From the NCBI GenBank assembly GCA_963662965.1, contig OY759970.1:2356001-2420000 (forward strand): a DNA stretch of 64,000 nucleotides. The letters are read 5' to 3'. This document shows, piece after piece, positions 17,187-25,692 of the stretch; within the stretch, counting starts at the first letter, position 1; every line of letters starts with the position of its first letter. This DNA comes from DTWD01 sp963662965 (GTDB lineage Bacteria > Acidobacteriota > Vicinamibacteria > Vicinamibacterales > UBA8438). Both the position numbers and the translations under genes were made by a program. The notes under the pieces were generated by a model. That model saw only the letters and a program-made list of their open reading frames with translations. It did not search any database and had not been told where the DNA came from.

Positions 17187-17633
17187 ATGCGCACACTCGC
17201 GTCAGAGCTTGGCCCGCGCGTCGACGCAGGAGGTGGGGATCCGCGCGTCTACGTCGATGCGAACGTCCCTACCGGGGTCGTGCGCTACATGCGCGAACGG
17301 CTCCACTGGAACGTGTTTTTCGTCATGGAGCACGACGACCTGCGGCGTGCTGCCGACGAAGCGCACTATCAGATGGCGCGACGACTGCACCGCACGCTGA
17401 TCACGATGGACCGTGACTTCCTCGACGAGCGCCGCTTTCCGATCGACGAAAGCGGCGGTGTCATCGTGCTCCACGCCCCTGATGAACGGGGCCTCGACAA
17501 GGCGCTCGCCAGAATCGATCGGGCCTTCTTTCCACCCCGACGCGCACACGGCACCCCGCCACTCGTCGGGCAGAAAATCGACGTGCATCCCGATAAGTTC
17601 ATTAGACGCGGCTGCGTCACGCGAACGCCGTGA
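17187..17633 (+). CDS. DUF5615 PIN-like protein
   Basis: 148 residues. Residues 20-100 resemble the DUF5615/Mut7-C PIN-like fold: VYVDANVPTGVVRYMRERL, a conserved EHDDLRRAADE region with spaced acidic residues, and LITMDRDFLDERRFP with Asp residues. Such proteins are putative nucleases and some are toxins with a DUF433 antitoxin, but no such partner lies next to it. The start ATG follows GAGAAG. The C-terminal 45 residues are not recognised. Confidence 0.65.
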   Translation: MRTLASELGPRVDAGGGDPRVYVDANVPTGVVRYMRERLHWNVFFVMEHDDLRRAADEAHYQMARRLHRTLITMDRDFLDERRFPIDESGGVIVLHAPDERGLDKALARIDRAFFPPRRAHGTPPLVGQKIDVHPDKFIRRGCVTRTP

Positions 17634-17713
17634 TGGGCGCGGGACGATATTTCCTCAGTCCAAAACTGGACGGAACCTGACGGCGACCGGCGTCGTCCGA
17701 TGGGAGGCTCGAG

Positions 17714-18025
17714 GTGTCAGGTCGTCTGTCGGGGCTCGATTTTTGGACCGACGATGGTTCCGTCAAGGTCACCGCACGCGCTGGCAGCGCCATGCGCGAA
17801 AACTGGCAGATTGAGACCGAGGACGGTCATGTGACCATCGCCCTGCCTCGCAGTTTCGACGCCGATCTTGACCTCTACACCAGCGACGGGCGGGTCCGCC
17901 TCGTCGACGTGTTCGATGGCCAGGGCGCGAACACGGACGATGCGTTGCGGCGAACAATCGGTGACGGCGGCTACGTGCTTCGTGTTCGGTCCGACGACGG
18001 CTCGATACGCGTCGAAGAGAGTTAG
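17714..18025 (+). pseudogene. C-terminal fragment of a DUF4097-type beta-helix protein
   Basis: 103 residues made of the repeating strand pattern typical of DUF4097/adhesin-like beta helices (WTDDGSVKVTARAGS, IETEDGHVTIALP, YTSDGRVRLVDV, RSDDGSIRVEES). Full-length members begin with a signal peptide and several more coils. Here nothing of that kind lies upstream in any frame, so this seems to be a 5'-truncated remnant rather than a working gene. Confidence 0.55.
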
Positions 18026-18031
18026 CGCGTC

Positions 18032-18745
18032 CTACACCCCGCGCGCAACGTCGCGCGGCCGGAAGGCGTACGGCGCTGGATCGGTGGTACCCGCTTCTGC
18101 AAACGCCTGGAGCCGCTCGCGGCATTTGCTGCATCGACCACAGTGCTGAGTCTCGACCGGGCTCATGCAAGACAGCGTCAGCTCGAACGGCACACCAAGT
18201 GCGCCTCCACGGGCGATGACGTCGGCTTTGGTAAGCGTGCTGAACGGCGCCACGATGCGGAGTTCGTGATCCAACCCCTGCCGCAGCGCGCGCTCCATGG
18301 CGGCGAAGAACTCCGGAGTGGCGTCCGGAAAGGGGTTGCCGGCGAGCGGGCCGACGGCCACTCGTCCGATCCGGTTGATCGCACAGTAGGCCGATACCTT
18401 GGCCAGCAGCAAGATGTTGCGCCCGATCAAATAGACGCCGTCGTCCGGGGTGTTGTACGCCGGCGGAGTTCCGGCCAGCGCCCAGTGAGCCTCCGGGTAG
18501 GTATCGGCGACCGGGCACTCGAGGTGTGCCAGCGGTTCGACGGCTCCCGCAAACGGCGCTGTCCGCAGCATTTCGACCGTCCGCTGACGCTCTGCGCTCT
18601 CCCAGGCGAACCCGCTGCTGACGTAGATCGGCTGGATGAATGCCTTCTGCCCGTCGTCGTCCTTGGTGCGCGCCGTTTCGAGCTCGCTCGCCATCAACAC
18701 CGTGCTGTCGAGCCCCCCGGAGTAGAGGATTGCCGTTCGGGACAT
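18032..18745 (-). CDS. queC: 7-cyano-7-deazaguanine synthase
   Basis: 237 residues. ATP-dependent conversion of carboxydeazaguanine to preQ0, used for queuosine. The PP-loop SGGLDSTVLM lies at residues 9-18. The zinc site is the Cys set in LSCMSPVETQHCGRCSKCR near residue 193. The protein is a somewhat divergent member, but all key residues are present. No other que gene is in view. Convergent with the fragment upstream on the other strand. Confidence 0.9.
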   Translation of the reverse strand: MSRTAILYSGGLDSTVLMASELETARTKDDDGQKAFIQPIYVSSGFAWESAERQRTVEMLRTAPFAGAVEPLAHLECPVADTYPEAHWALAGTPPAYNTPDDGVYLIGRNILLLAKVSAYCAINRIGRVAVGPLAGNPFPDATPEFFAAMERALRQGLDHELRIVAPFSTLTKADVIARGGALGVPFELTLSCMSPVETQHCGRCSKCRERLQAFAEAGTTDPAPYAFRPRDVARGV

Positions 18746-18777
18746 CGGTGTGATCGTAACAGCCCGCTTCCGTCGAT

Positions 18778-18811
18778 TTGACAGCGCCTCGATGATTTTG
18801 AATAATCAAAA
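18778..18811 (+). promoter_or_regulatory. Promoter with overlapping palindrome before the porin gene
   Basis: TTGACA (18778-18783) and AATAAT (18801-18806) have 17-base spacing. A perfect dyad TTTTGA-ATAA-TCAAAA (18796-18811) covers the -10 box and would let a dimeric regulator block the promoter. The dyad resembles an FNR/CRP site but the arms are 2 bp too close. The leader would be only about 6 bases long before the ATG at 18819. Confidence 0.5.
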
Positions 18812-18818
18812 GTGAAAT

Positions 18819-20261
18819 ATGTTCCATACAAAATTTGGATTTCTAATAGACAAACTTATCTTCCTCCTCTGTCTGGGACAGGCGACGTCGGCGATCGCGC
18901 AGGACACCGTCGCCGACTTCCGTGAGCGGCTACTCGCGCTCCGCGAGGCGCCGCTCCTAGGAGCCCGTGGTGACAGTCACGCTGCATTCGACCTGCGATG
19001 CATCCCGCCTGGCGGCGTTGCTCCTCAGTCACAAATGCCCAATTTGCTCCCTCGTCGCACCTTGCCGGGGCCGGGCGCGTCACGGACCCAGCGGGGTCTC
19101 GGTGCGACGCGCGACTGTCACCACGGGCTCCTAAGCGACGTTGCTTCTGAAGACGCACCGGTCGCGGCTCGTCATCAGCTCGAAACGCAGGCTGACGCCG
19201 ACACGGCCGCGAACGTCAACGTGTCGCGGACCGGACCGATCTCCGGCTACATGGACTTCCATTTCAACAATGTTCAACACCAGGATCCGATGCTCGACTT
19301 TCATCGGTTCGTGCTGCTGTTCAACCACAGCTTCTCGGATCGCGTGCGGTTTGTGGCCGAACTGGAGCTTGAACACGCCGTGGTCTCGGGTGAGACGGAA
19401 GGGGAGCTCGAGCTCGAGCAGGCGTACATCGACTTCTTGATCAGCCGCCCGTTCAATGCGCGTGCTGGGATGATCCTTGCCCCGGTCGGCGTCATCAATG
19501 AACGTCATGAGCCGCCCGTGTTTCACGGCGTCGAGCGTCCGTCCGTCGAGACCGTAATCATTCCAACCACGTGGTTTGGTGCCGGCGCCGGCGTGCATGG
19601 CGAGCTGCGCGGCGGTCTTCGCTATCGCGCGTACGCCATGGAGACGCTCGACGCGTCTGGGTTCAGCGCGGAGGAGGGACTTCGCGGCGGTCGGCAAAAA
19701 GGGGCCAAGTCGAACGCGAAGCACGTGGCCGGGACCGGAAGGCTGGAGTACGTCGGGACACCGGGGCTGGTGTTGGGCACTAGCATCTGGAGTGGAGATA
19801 CCGGTTTCGCGTTCCCCCGGGTCGACACGAGCGTGACCATGACGGAGTTCGATGGGCGCTACCGCGCGGGCGAGCTCGATGTGCGAGGGCTGTACGCACA
19901 TGCGTTTCTCGACGGGATGGCCGAGTTGAATCGCGCCGTTCAGCGCATCGTCGGTGTCAACCCGAACGTCGCGGAGCAGATTCGCGGCTTTTACCTGGAA
20001 GGGTCGTATTTCGTCCTGCCGTATCCGGCGCCCCGCGAGCTGGCGGCGTTCGTACGGTACGAGAACTTCGATACCCAATATCGGATGCCGGACGGGTTCG
20101 ACCCGATCCCGGCGTTCGACCGCGACTCATGGTCGTTCGGTATCACCTACTTTCCGGATCCCGACGTCGCGGTCAAGGTCGACTACACGGTGCTGCGGAG
20201 CCAGAGCGACGTCATCCCCGCACCGAACTCGTTCAACATCGGATTGGGATGGTGGTTCTAA
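18819..20261 (+). CDS. Outer-membrane porin with an in-frame palindromic insertion
   Basis: 480 residues. A signal peptide (ending about residue 27, SAIAQ|D) precedes an ordered barrel region from about residue 125 with alternating strands and a C-terminal aromatic end (NSFNIGLGWWF), typical of an outer-membrane beta barrel. It resembles phosphate-selective porin-like proteins; the substrate is unknown. Residues 47-105 are encoded by an inserted palindromic element (18958-19133). Without the insert the protein would read REAPLLSDVASED. The stop overlaps the start of the cupredoxin gene, so it forms an operon with the next two redox genes. Confidence 0.8.
   Translation: MFHTKFGFLIDKLIFLLCLGQATSAIAQDTVADFRERLLALREAPLLGARGDSHAAFDLRCIPPGGVAPQSQMPNLLPRRTLPGPGASRTQRGLGATRDCHHGLLSDVASEDAPVAARHQLETQADADTAANVNVSRTGPISGYMDFHFNNVQHQDPMLDFHRFVLLFNHSFSDRVRFVAELELEHAVVSGETEGELELEQAYIDFLISRPFNARAGMILAPVGVINERHEPPVFHGVERPSVETVIIPTTWFGAGAGVHGELRGGLRYRAYAMETLDASGFSAEEGLRGGRQKGAKSNAKHVAGTGRLEYVGTPGLVLGTSIWSGDTGFAFPRVDTSVTMTEFDGRYRAGELDVRGLYAHAFLDGMAELNRAVQRIVGVNPNVAEQIRGFYLEGSYFVLPYPAPRELAAFVRYENFDTQYRMPDGFDPIPAFDRDSWSFGITYFPDPDVAVKVDYTVLRSQSDVIPAPNSFNIGLGWWF
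18958..19133. mobile_element. TA-bounded palindromic element (MITE-like), copy B, inside the porin gene
   Basis: Perfect 21-bp inverted repeats (18958-18978 and 19113-19133), outer sequence TAGGAGCCCGTGGTGACAG, extend to 25 bp with one mismatch. Both ends are TA in the same codon phase, so removing the element plus one TA copy removes 174 bp (58 codons) and restores a continuous frame. The interior holds GCATCCCGCCTGGCGGCGTT, shared with the element at 1357-1442. It has no coding capacity for a transposase. Confidence 0.75.
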
Positions 20262-20650
20262 TGCCTATTGGTCGGCTCCTCATCGTCGGGTTGGTGACAT
20301 GTGGCGCGCTCGCGACGACGACGCGACCGGGCGCCGAGCCAGCAGCCGACCGCGTCGTAACGATCGTCGCCGAGCGCTTCCGTTTCACGCCGTCTGAGGT
20401 GCGCGTGCCGCTCGGTACGACGCTCGAGCTCCGTATCCGGAGCGACGACACGATGCACGGATTCCGCATCGTCGGCGGCAACGTCAACATCCTGGTGCCG
20501 AAGCGGCGTCAGGGGGAAGCGGTGGTACGTTTCGACGCGACCGATGTCGGACGCTACGAATTTGAATGTTCACGCCTCTGTGGCGCCGGCCACAACTTCA
20601 TGCGCGGGGCGATCGTGGTGTATGAGGACGATGAGGGGTCCGGGCCATGA
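20261..20650 (+). CDS. Secreted CuA-type cupredoxin (cytochrome c oxidase subunit II-like domain)
   Basis: 129 residues. An N-terminal hydrophobic signal segment (about residues 4-20) is followed by a cupredoxin fold. The CuA ligand set is clear: His in DDTMHGFRI and CSRLCGAGHNFM with two Cys, His and Met. The two transmembrane helices of a true subunit II are absent, so it is a periplasmic electron carrier rather than an oxidase subunit. Start overlaps the porin stop (TAATG) and the stop overlaps the next start. Confidence 0.8.
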   Translation: MPIGRLLIVGLVTCGALATTTRPGAEPAADRVVTIVAERFRFTPSEVRVPLGTTLELRIRSDDTMHGFRIVGGNVNILVPKRRQGEAVVRFDATDVGRYEFECSRLCGAGHNFMRGAIVVYEDDEGSGP

Positions 20651-21846
20651 CGATGCGACCCGCACGTCCACGATTCGTCGCCGCCGCGTGTCTTGGAGCA
20701 TTGGTCCTCGTGGGTGCCGTGGATGTGGACGCGCAGCGTCCGGTCATTCCGGGTGACCCGTTGGCTGGCCTGACGCCGACGGAGTTCGAGGAATTTCTGG
20801 TCGGACTCGATGACTTCCTCGAAGTCGAGGATGCCGAAGAAGGACTCGGCCCCGCATACAACAACACCAGCTGCGCCGGATGTCACAATGTGCCGGCCAT
20901 CGGCGGGATTGCGCCGGTGACGACGACGCGGGCCGGCATCCGCGACCCCGACGGATCGTTCCGGGACATCGAGCCCGAGCGCGGATCGTTGTTCCAGATT
21001 TTCTCCATCCCGACCCACAACTGCCAGTCGGTGATCCCGCCGGAGGCGAACGTGATCGGGCGCCGCGTACCGATTCCGTTGTTCGGCGCGGGACTCGTCG
21101 AGGCGATCTCCGATGGGATGCTCGAGGCGCTTGCGGATCCCGACGACATCGATCGCGATGGGGTCAGCGGACGAGCGCCGATCGTCATCGACCTGGCGAC
21201 CGGCGAGGAGCGCGTCGGTCGCTTCGGCTGGAAGTCGCAGCTGGCGACGCTGCTCGACTTTAGCGCCGACGCTTATCGGAACGAGATGGGCATCACGAAC
21301 GACCTGTTTCCTGAGGAACTGACGTTTCGTCTGACGGAGGCGCAGCTGAGGCTGTGTGACGCGCTGCTCGATCCTGAAGACGTCATCGATCGGGCGACGG
21401 GCCGGCGGGGCATCGACAACTTCGAGTCGTTCATGAAGTTCCTCGCGCCCCCGGCCCGCGGACCGGTCACGGCGGCGGTCGACGCCGGGCGGCAGGTCTT
21501 CGACGCCATCGGATGCGCGACATGTCACGTGCCGTCTCTGATGACGGGGCCGAATAGCAACCCGCTGTTCGATCGGCAGCCGGTGCCGCTCTTTTCTGAT
21601 CTGTTGCTGCACGACATCGGGACGGGCGACGGCATCGGTCAGGCCGAAGCCGCGCCCGAGGAGATCCGGACACCGGCGCTGTGGGGGCTCCGCCACAGAC
21701 GGCCGCTGTTGCACGACGGCAGCGCGCCGACCGTCGCCCACGCCATCGAGCGTCACGCCGAGGAAGCAGAGCTCGCGCGCCGGGGAGTCGACCAACTATC
21801 ACCCGCCGACCTGGCGGCCTTGCTGGCGTTTCTTGACTCGCTGTAG
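20647..21846 (+). CDS. Di-heme c-type oxidoreductase (DUF1111)
   Basis: 399 residues. Signal peptide ends about residue 29. Two c-type heme sites are visible: SCAGCHN near residue 76 and CATCHV near residue 296. The overall layout, including GWKSQLATLLDFSADAYRNE and RTPALWGLRHRRPLLHDGSA, matches the DUF1111/thiol-oxidoreductase-like di-heme family. Probably a periplasmic electron-transfer enzyme working with the CuA protein encoded directly upstream. The substrate is unknown. Confidence 0.85.
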   Translation: MTMRPARPRFVAAACLGALVLVGAVDVDAQRPVIPGDPLAGLTPTEFEEFLVGLDDFLEVEDAEEGLGPAYNNTSCAGCHNVPAIGGIAPVTTTRAGIRDPDGSFRDIEPERGSLFQIFSIPTHNCQSVIPPEANVIGRRVPIPLFGAGLVEAISDGMLEALADPDDIDRDGVSGRAPIVIDLATGEERVGRFGWKSQLATLLDFSADAYRNEMGITNDLFPEELTFRLTEAQLRLCDALLDPEDVIDRATGRRGIDNFESFMKFLAPPARGPVTAAVDAGRQVFDAIGCATCHVPSLMTGPNSNPLFDRQPVPLFSDLLLHDIGTGDGIGQAEAAPEEIRTPALWGLRHRRPLLHDGSAPTVAHAIERHAEEAELARRGVDQLSPADLAALLAFLDSL

Positions 21847-21882
21847 GGTACGCTCACGAGAAGCCGACGCCGAAGATAACCA

Positions 21883-22554
21883 ATGCCGCCATCCAGCACC
21901 GTTGAGAATTATCTCAAGGCGATCTATCAGGCCGAGATGGCCCATGGCGAACGCGGCGCGCTTGTTCCGATGGGGCAGCTCGCCGGCGCGCTCGGCGTCG
22001 TCCCCGGCACGGCCACCACGATGGTCAAGGCGCTCGCCGATTCCGGGCTCGTCAGCTACGAGCCGTACGCCGGCGTCCGGTTGACGGCCGCGGGTCAGAA
22101 GCTCGCCGCGCTCGTGCTTCGCCGGCATCGCCTCATGGAGCTGTTTCTCGTGCAGGTGCTCGATATGAGTTGGGCCGAGGTACACGAGGAGGCTGAGCGC
22201 CTTGAGCATGCCGCCTCCGATCGACTCATCGACCGCATCGACGCGATGCTTGGGCGCCCGGCGGTCGACCCGCACGGCGATCCCATCCCCGACCACGAGG
22301 GGGCCGTCGTGACGCCGCGGTATCAAAATCTGCTGACCTGCCCGCTCGACACGCCGGTCACACTTACCCGCGTGACCGATCAGGACGCGGAGTTCCTCCG
22401 CTTCCTCGAGAGCAACGACCTGACCCCCGGGCGGTCGATTCGGGTCGAGACGAGGGACGCCGCCGCCGACCACGTGCTCGTGCGTCGCCGCGATGACCAG
22501 CCGGTCATGATCGGCATGCGGGCCGCGGCCAAGCTCCTGGTCGCGCCGGGCTAG
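21883..22554 (+). CDS. DtxR/MntR-family metal-dependent regulator
   Basis: 223 residues. The N-terminal winged helix shows STVENYLKAIYQAE and VVPGTATTMVKALADSGLV. The dimerisation and metal-binding domain has the Cys/Glu/His-type region HRLMELFLVQVLDMSWAEVHEEAERLEH. The C-terminal half resembles an SH3-like FeoA domain. It likely senses iron or manganese and represses metal uptake genes, none of which lies beside it. It starts 36 bases after the di-heme gene. Confidence 0.85.
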   Translation: MPPSSTVENYLKAIYQAEMAHGERGALVPMGQLAGALGVVPGTATTMVKALADSGLVSYEPYAGVRLTAAGQKLAALVLRRHRLMELFLVQVLDMSWAEVHEEAERLEHAASDRLIDRIDAMLGRPAVDPHGDPIPDHEGAVVTPRYQNLLTCPLDTPVTLTRVTDQDAEFLRFLESNDLTPGRSIRVETRDAAADHVLVRRRDDQPVMIGMRAAAKLLVAPG

Positions 22555-22567
22555 ACACTAGGGACCC

Positions 22568-23275
22568 GTGCCCTCCCTCCGGATCGCGCTCGACACACCC
22601 GAGGCGAAGCGCCGCTACGTCCGCCGGCTGTTCCACACCATTGCCGACCGGTATGACCTGATCACGCGGCTGCTGTCATACGGCCGCGACCGTCAGTGGA
22701 AGCAGACACTCGTGACACTTGCGGACCCAAAGGGGAAGCGAGCGCTCGATGTGGCATGCGGGACCGGCGACATCGCGTTCGCGCTGGCGAGCGGTGGCGC
22801 AACGGTTGTCGGGCTCGACGTCGTGCCGCGTATGGTCGCCATTGCCCGCCAGAAGCCGAACCCCGTCACCGTCGACTTTCTCGTCGGCGACATGATGGCG
22901 CTGCCGGTGGCGTCGGCGTCGTTCGACCTCGTGACCACTGGTTACGGACTTCGCAACGTGCCAGACTTGGAGCGTTCGCTCGCGGAGATCCACCGCGTGC
23001 TCCGCCCCGGCGGCCAGTTGCTCGCGCTCGACTTCGATCGCCCGCCGAACGTTTTTCTCCGTCGCGTGTACCTCGGGTATTTGACAGTCGTTGGATCCAC
23101 GTTCGGCTTGTTGCTCCATGGCGACCCCGACACCTACCGGTACATTGCCGCGTCGCTCGACCGCTACCCCGGATCGGGGGGGGTACGTGACCGCATGCGG
23201 CAGCTCGGCTTTCGTCACGCTGGAGTCCGACCGCTCCTGGGGGGGCTCATGGCGATCAACTACGGCACCAAGTAG
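22568..23275 (+). CDS. ubiE: Demethylmenaquinone / ubiquinone methyltransferase
   Basis: 235 residues, SAM-dependent methyltransferase class I. The UbiE/MenG signature is seen in FHTIADRYDLITRLLSYGRD near residue 18 and LDVACGTGDIAFAL (SAM site) near 60, with TGYGLRNVPDLERSLAEIHR near 120. With mqnE of the futalosine pathway in the same window, the substrate is more likely demethylmenaquinone (MenG role). Start is a GTG 13 bases after the DtxR gene. Confidence 0.9.
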   Translation: MPSLRIALDTPEAKRRYVRRLFHTIADRYDLITRLLSYGRDRQWKQTLVTLADPKGKRALDVACGTGDIAFALASGGATVVGLDVVPRMVAIARQKPNPVTVDFLVGDMMALPVASASFDLVTTGYGLRNVPDLERSLAEIHRVLRPGGQLLALDFDRPPNVFLRRVYLGYLTVVGSTFGLLLHGDPDTYRYIAASLDRYPGSGGVRDRMRQLGFRHAGVRPLLGGLMAINYGTK

Positions 23276-23287
23276 GATTTCGAAACC

Positions 23288-23722
23288 ATGACGATGTCGA
23301 CGTCGGTGGAGATCGACCGCGAGGGGTGGTCGGGCGAGGGCGATTTCACCGAACAGCTCCTGGCGTGGCTCGGCGACCAGACCGACATCGTGTTCTTGCG
23401 GGTCGAGGACGCCTCGTCGACCCGCACCGACGTCGAATACAACTTCATCAGCAATGAGATCTACGTCAGGTTTCGAACGGGTGAGCGTCAGGAGCATCGG
23501 CGGCTTCTTGGGATCATCCCGGTGCGTCGAACGGTGCGGGAGAAAGCGATGACGCTCGAGCAGCTCGATGTGGCGTTGGCGGCTGACCCCGATCTCGCCG
23601 CGCCAGACTACGCGGACGAGGGGATGATTCAGTATCTTCATACGCAGCGGGTGATTCCGCCGTACCAGACGAAGGGATACAAGCTGGTCGAGCTGGTGCG
23701 GATTTACGAGGTCGAAGCTTAG
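23288..23722 (+). CDS. Conserved-looking protein of unknown function
   Basis: 144 residues, acidic and soluble, with no signal peptide or membrane segment. Balanced composition, a mixed strand pattern (VEYNFISNEIYVRF, KGYKLVELVRIYEVEA) and tight spacing after ubiE (12 bases) support a real gene. I do not recognise a domain. Its stop codon TAG lies at the edge of the GC-rich repeat, as in the deoxyhypusine synthase-like gene. Confidence 0.65.
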   Translation: MTMSTSVEIDREGWSGEGDFTEQLLAWLGDQTDIVFLRVEDASSTRTDVEYNFISNEIYVRFRTGERQEHRRLLGIIPVRRTVREKAMTLEQLDVALAADPDLAAPDYADEGMIQYLHTQRVIPPYQTKGYKLVELVRIYEVEA

Positions 23723-23943
23723 ACTGGGGGAATATCGCGCTCGATCGAACACCGGTTTCTCGCGCGCTTCCCCCAGACCCCCTGGCTCCGTCGCTTGTGG
23801 GGCCCTGACGCCTCACGCCGCTCGGTCGCCCGAATCAGGATCGGGGCGCGCACGGCGCGCCCCCGCCGGCACAGAGTGGGGCCTTGGGGGGGGGCCGCGC
23901 GAGTGCCGGCGGCGGGGTTCGGGGCCGCAGGCCCCGTCAGAAT
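23718..23943. repeat. GC-rich post-gene repeat, copy 2
   Basis: Starts CTTAGACTGGGGGAATATCGC on the stop codon of the preceding gene. It repeats the CTGGGGGAA/TTCCCCCAG hairpin, the GGGGCGCGCACGGCGCGCC palindrome and the GGGGCCGCAGGCCCC hairpin seen at 16966-17186. A run of nine G residues lies near 23886-23894. Confidence 0.7.
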
Positions 23944-24372
23944 ATGGACACAGGGGAGATTCGGCGCCGCGTCACACGCACGATCGCCGACGCCAAAGCG
24001 GGCGCCGCGGCGCGTCGAAAACGCGCGGCCGTCGCTGAAGACGCCGGACGCGACGTGCTCGCTCGGCTCGTGACGCCGATCGCCCGAACGGTAGCGGCGG
24101 CGGTCACCGCCGAAGGGTACCGCTGTTCGATCTCGACCCCGGCTGGCGCGGTCCGGCTCTCGTTCGAGTCGTCGCGGGAGAGCTACATCGAAGTCGCGCT
24201 CGATACGGCGAGCGACCCGCCGGCGCTCGTCGTCCGCACGGCACGCGCGCGCGGCAGTCGCGTGATCAGCGACGAGCAGATCATCGCGGTGCATCCGGCC
24301 ATTGCCGAGCTCGGCGACGATGACCTGTTGGCGTGTCTCCTGCGCGAGCTCACGCCGTTCGTCGAACGATGA
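23944..24372 (+). CDS. Hypothetical protein
   Basis: 142 residues. N-terminal part is basic and helical (MDTGEIRRRVTRTIADAK, AAARRKRAAVAEDAGRDVLAR). Residues 50-142 look like a mixed alpha/beta domain (YIEVALDTASDPPALVVRTARARG). No family recognised. The chosen ATG follows the repeat directly. The reading frame is open further upstream, but only through repeat sequence. It lies between two repeat copies and is convergent with the CoA transferase. Confidence 0.55.
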   Translation: MDTGEIRRRVTRTIADAKAGAAARRKRAAVAEDAGRDVLARLVTPIARTVAAAVTAEGYRCSISTPAGAVRLSFESSRESYIEVALDTASDPPALVVRTARARGSRVISDEQIIAVHPAIAELGDDDLLACLLRELTPFVER

Positions 24373-24373
24373 G

Positions 24374-24466
24374 ATCGGGGCCGCGCACGGCGCGCCCCGC
24401 GGGAACGGAGCGGGGCGATGGGGCCCCCGCGAGTGACCGCGACGGGGTTCGGGGCAGTCAGCCTCG
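24374..24466. repeat. GC-rich intergenic repeat, short copy
   Basis: Contains CGCGCACGGCGCGCC and GACGGGGTTCGGGGC, matching the distal half of the longer repeats. It fills the gap between the convergent stops of the hypothetical gene and the CoA transferase. Confidence 0.55.
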
Positions 24467-24468
24467 AC

Positions 24469-25680
24469 TTAAATTGCCCCGTCGGCCTTGAACCGTGCGA
24501 TGTCGTCGTCCGGGGTGCCAATTTCGCGCAGGATCGCGTCGGTATGCTGCCCAAGCACCGGCGGGGCGGTACGCACGCCGCCCGGGGTGGCGCTGAGCTT
24601 GACCGGCACCCCTAGTTGTCGGATGACGCCAGCGACCGGATGTTCGAGGGCCACGATCATCGCGCGCTCGATGATTTGCGGGTCGGTAAAGAGATCGTGG
24701 AGGTCTCGCACGCCGCCACACGGGACGCCTGCCTCCTTCAGCTGCGCGAGCCACTCCGCCACCGGACGGGTCCGCAGCCGTTCGACCAGCAATGGGCGTA
24801 GCTCATCGTGCGCGGCGACACGGTCCTTGTTCGTGCGGAACCGAGGGTCGTCGGCGAGCGTGTCGAGTTGGAGCACGTCACAGAAGGTTCGCCACAACTG
24901 ATCGTTGCCGGCCGCGACGACGAGATCGCCATCCGCCGCCTCGAGCGTCTCGTAGGGGACGATGGTCGGATGTCGGTTCCCGAGGCGAGATGGCGCCGTC
25001 TCGGTTGCGAAATAGATGCCGGCTTGATAGGTCAGTAGCGCTGCGACCGCATCCAGCATGCCGACGTCGACGAGCTGCCCCCGTCCGGTCCGATGACGCG
25101 CGAGGAGCGCGACCGCCACGCCGTATGCCGAGAACATGCCAGACGCGATGTCCGCGATGGCGACACCGAGGCGATAACCGGGGCCGTCGCTCGAGCCGGT
25201 GATGCTCATCAGGCCGCCCTCGCCCTGCATGACCGCGTCATAGCCCGGCTCGCGCCGTCGCGGCCCGGTCTGACCGAATCCGGAGATAGAGCAGTAGACG
25301 AGATCGGGCCGACGCGCCGACACCTCGGCGTACCCCAGCCCCATGCGATCGAGGGTGCCAGGACGGAAGTTCTCCACCAAGACATCGGCGCGCTCGATCA
25401 ACGCATCGAGCACGCGGCGTCCGTCCGGGTGCTTCAGGTTGAGGGTGATGCTTTCCTTGTTGCGATTGATGCTCAGAAAGTAGGCGCTCTCGCCCTCCTG
25501 AAAGGGTGGACCCCAGGCGCGCGTGTCGTCGCCTTTGCCGGGCTGTTCGACCTTAATGACGCGAGCCCCCATATCAGCCAGCATCATCGTGCAGTAGGGG
25601 CCGGACAGGACACGTGTGAGATCGAGCACGGTGACCCCGTCGAGCGCGGCCGGGGTATCGGGTGTGTGAGTACTGGTCAT
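24469..25680 (-). CDS. CaiB/BaiF-family CoA transferase
   Basis: 403 residues, class III CoA transferase, which moves CoA between carboxylic acids. Family features are LDGVTVLDLTRVLSGPYCTM at the N-terminus, LNLKHPDGRRVL, ENFRPGTLDRMGLGY and the catalytic Asp region YRLGVAIADIASGMF near residue 175. Length is typical. It is followed on the same strand by nothing; its upstream neighbours on that strand are homoserine dehydrogenase and an aminotransferase. Substrate not predictable. Confidence 0.9.
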   Translation of the reverse strand: MTSTHTPDTPAALDGVTVLDLTRVLSGPYCTMMLADMGARVIKVEQPGKGDDTRAWGPPFQEGESAYFLSINRNKESITLNLKHPDGRRVLDALIERADVLVENFRPGTLDRMGLGYAEVSARRPDLVYCSISGFGQTGPRRREPGYDAVMQGEGGLMSITGSSDGPGYRLGVAIADIASGMFSAYGVAVALLARHRTGRGQLVDVGMLDAVAALLTYQAGIYFATETAPSRLGNRHPTIVPYETLEAADGDLVVAAGNDQLWRTFCDVLQLDTLADDPRFRTNKDRVAAHDELRPLLVERLRTRPVAEWLAQLKEAGVPCGGVRDLHDLFTDPQIIERAMIVALEHPVAGVIRQLGVPVKLSATPGGVRTAPPVLGQHTDAILREIGTPDDDIARFKADGAI

Positions 25681-25692
25681 TGTCGAGTTCCT

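Noticed and set aside
17187..17633. Toxin-antitoxin pair with the PIN-like gene
   Set aside because: No DUF433 or other antitoxin-like small gene lies directly upstream or downstream; only repeat sequence and a gene fragment flank it.
19131..20078. Minus-strand open frame of 315 codons
   Set aside because: Antisense of the porin gene, high in His/Arg/Asp, no motif.
20554..21795. Minus-strand open frame of 413 codons
   Set aside because: Antisense of the di-heme oxidoreductase, which carries two CxxCH sites and a signal peptide.
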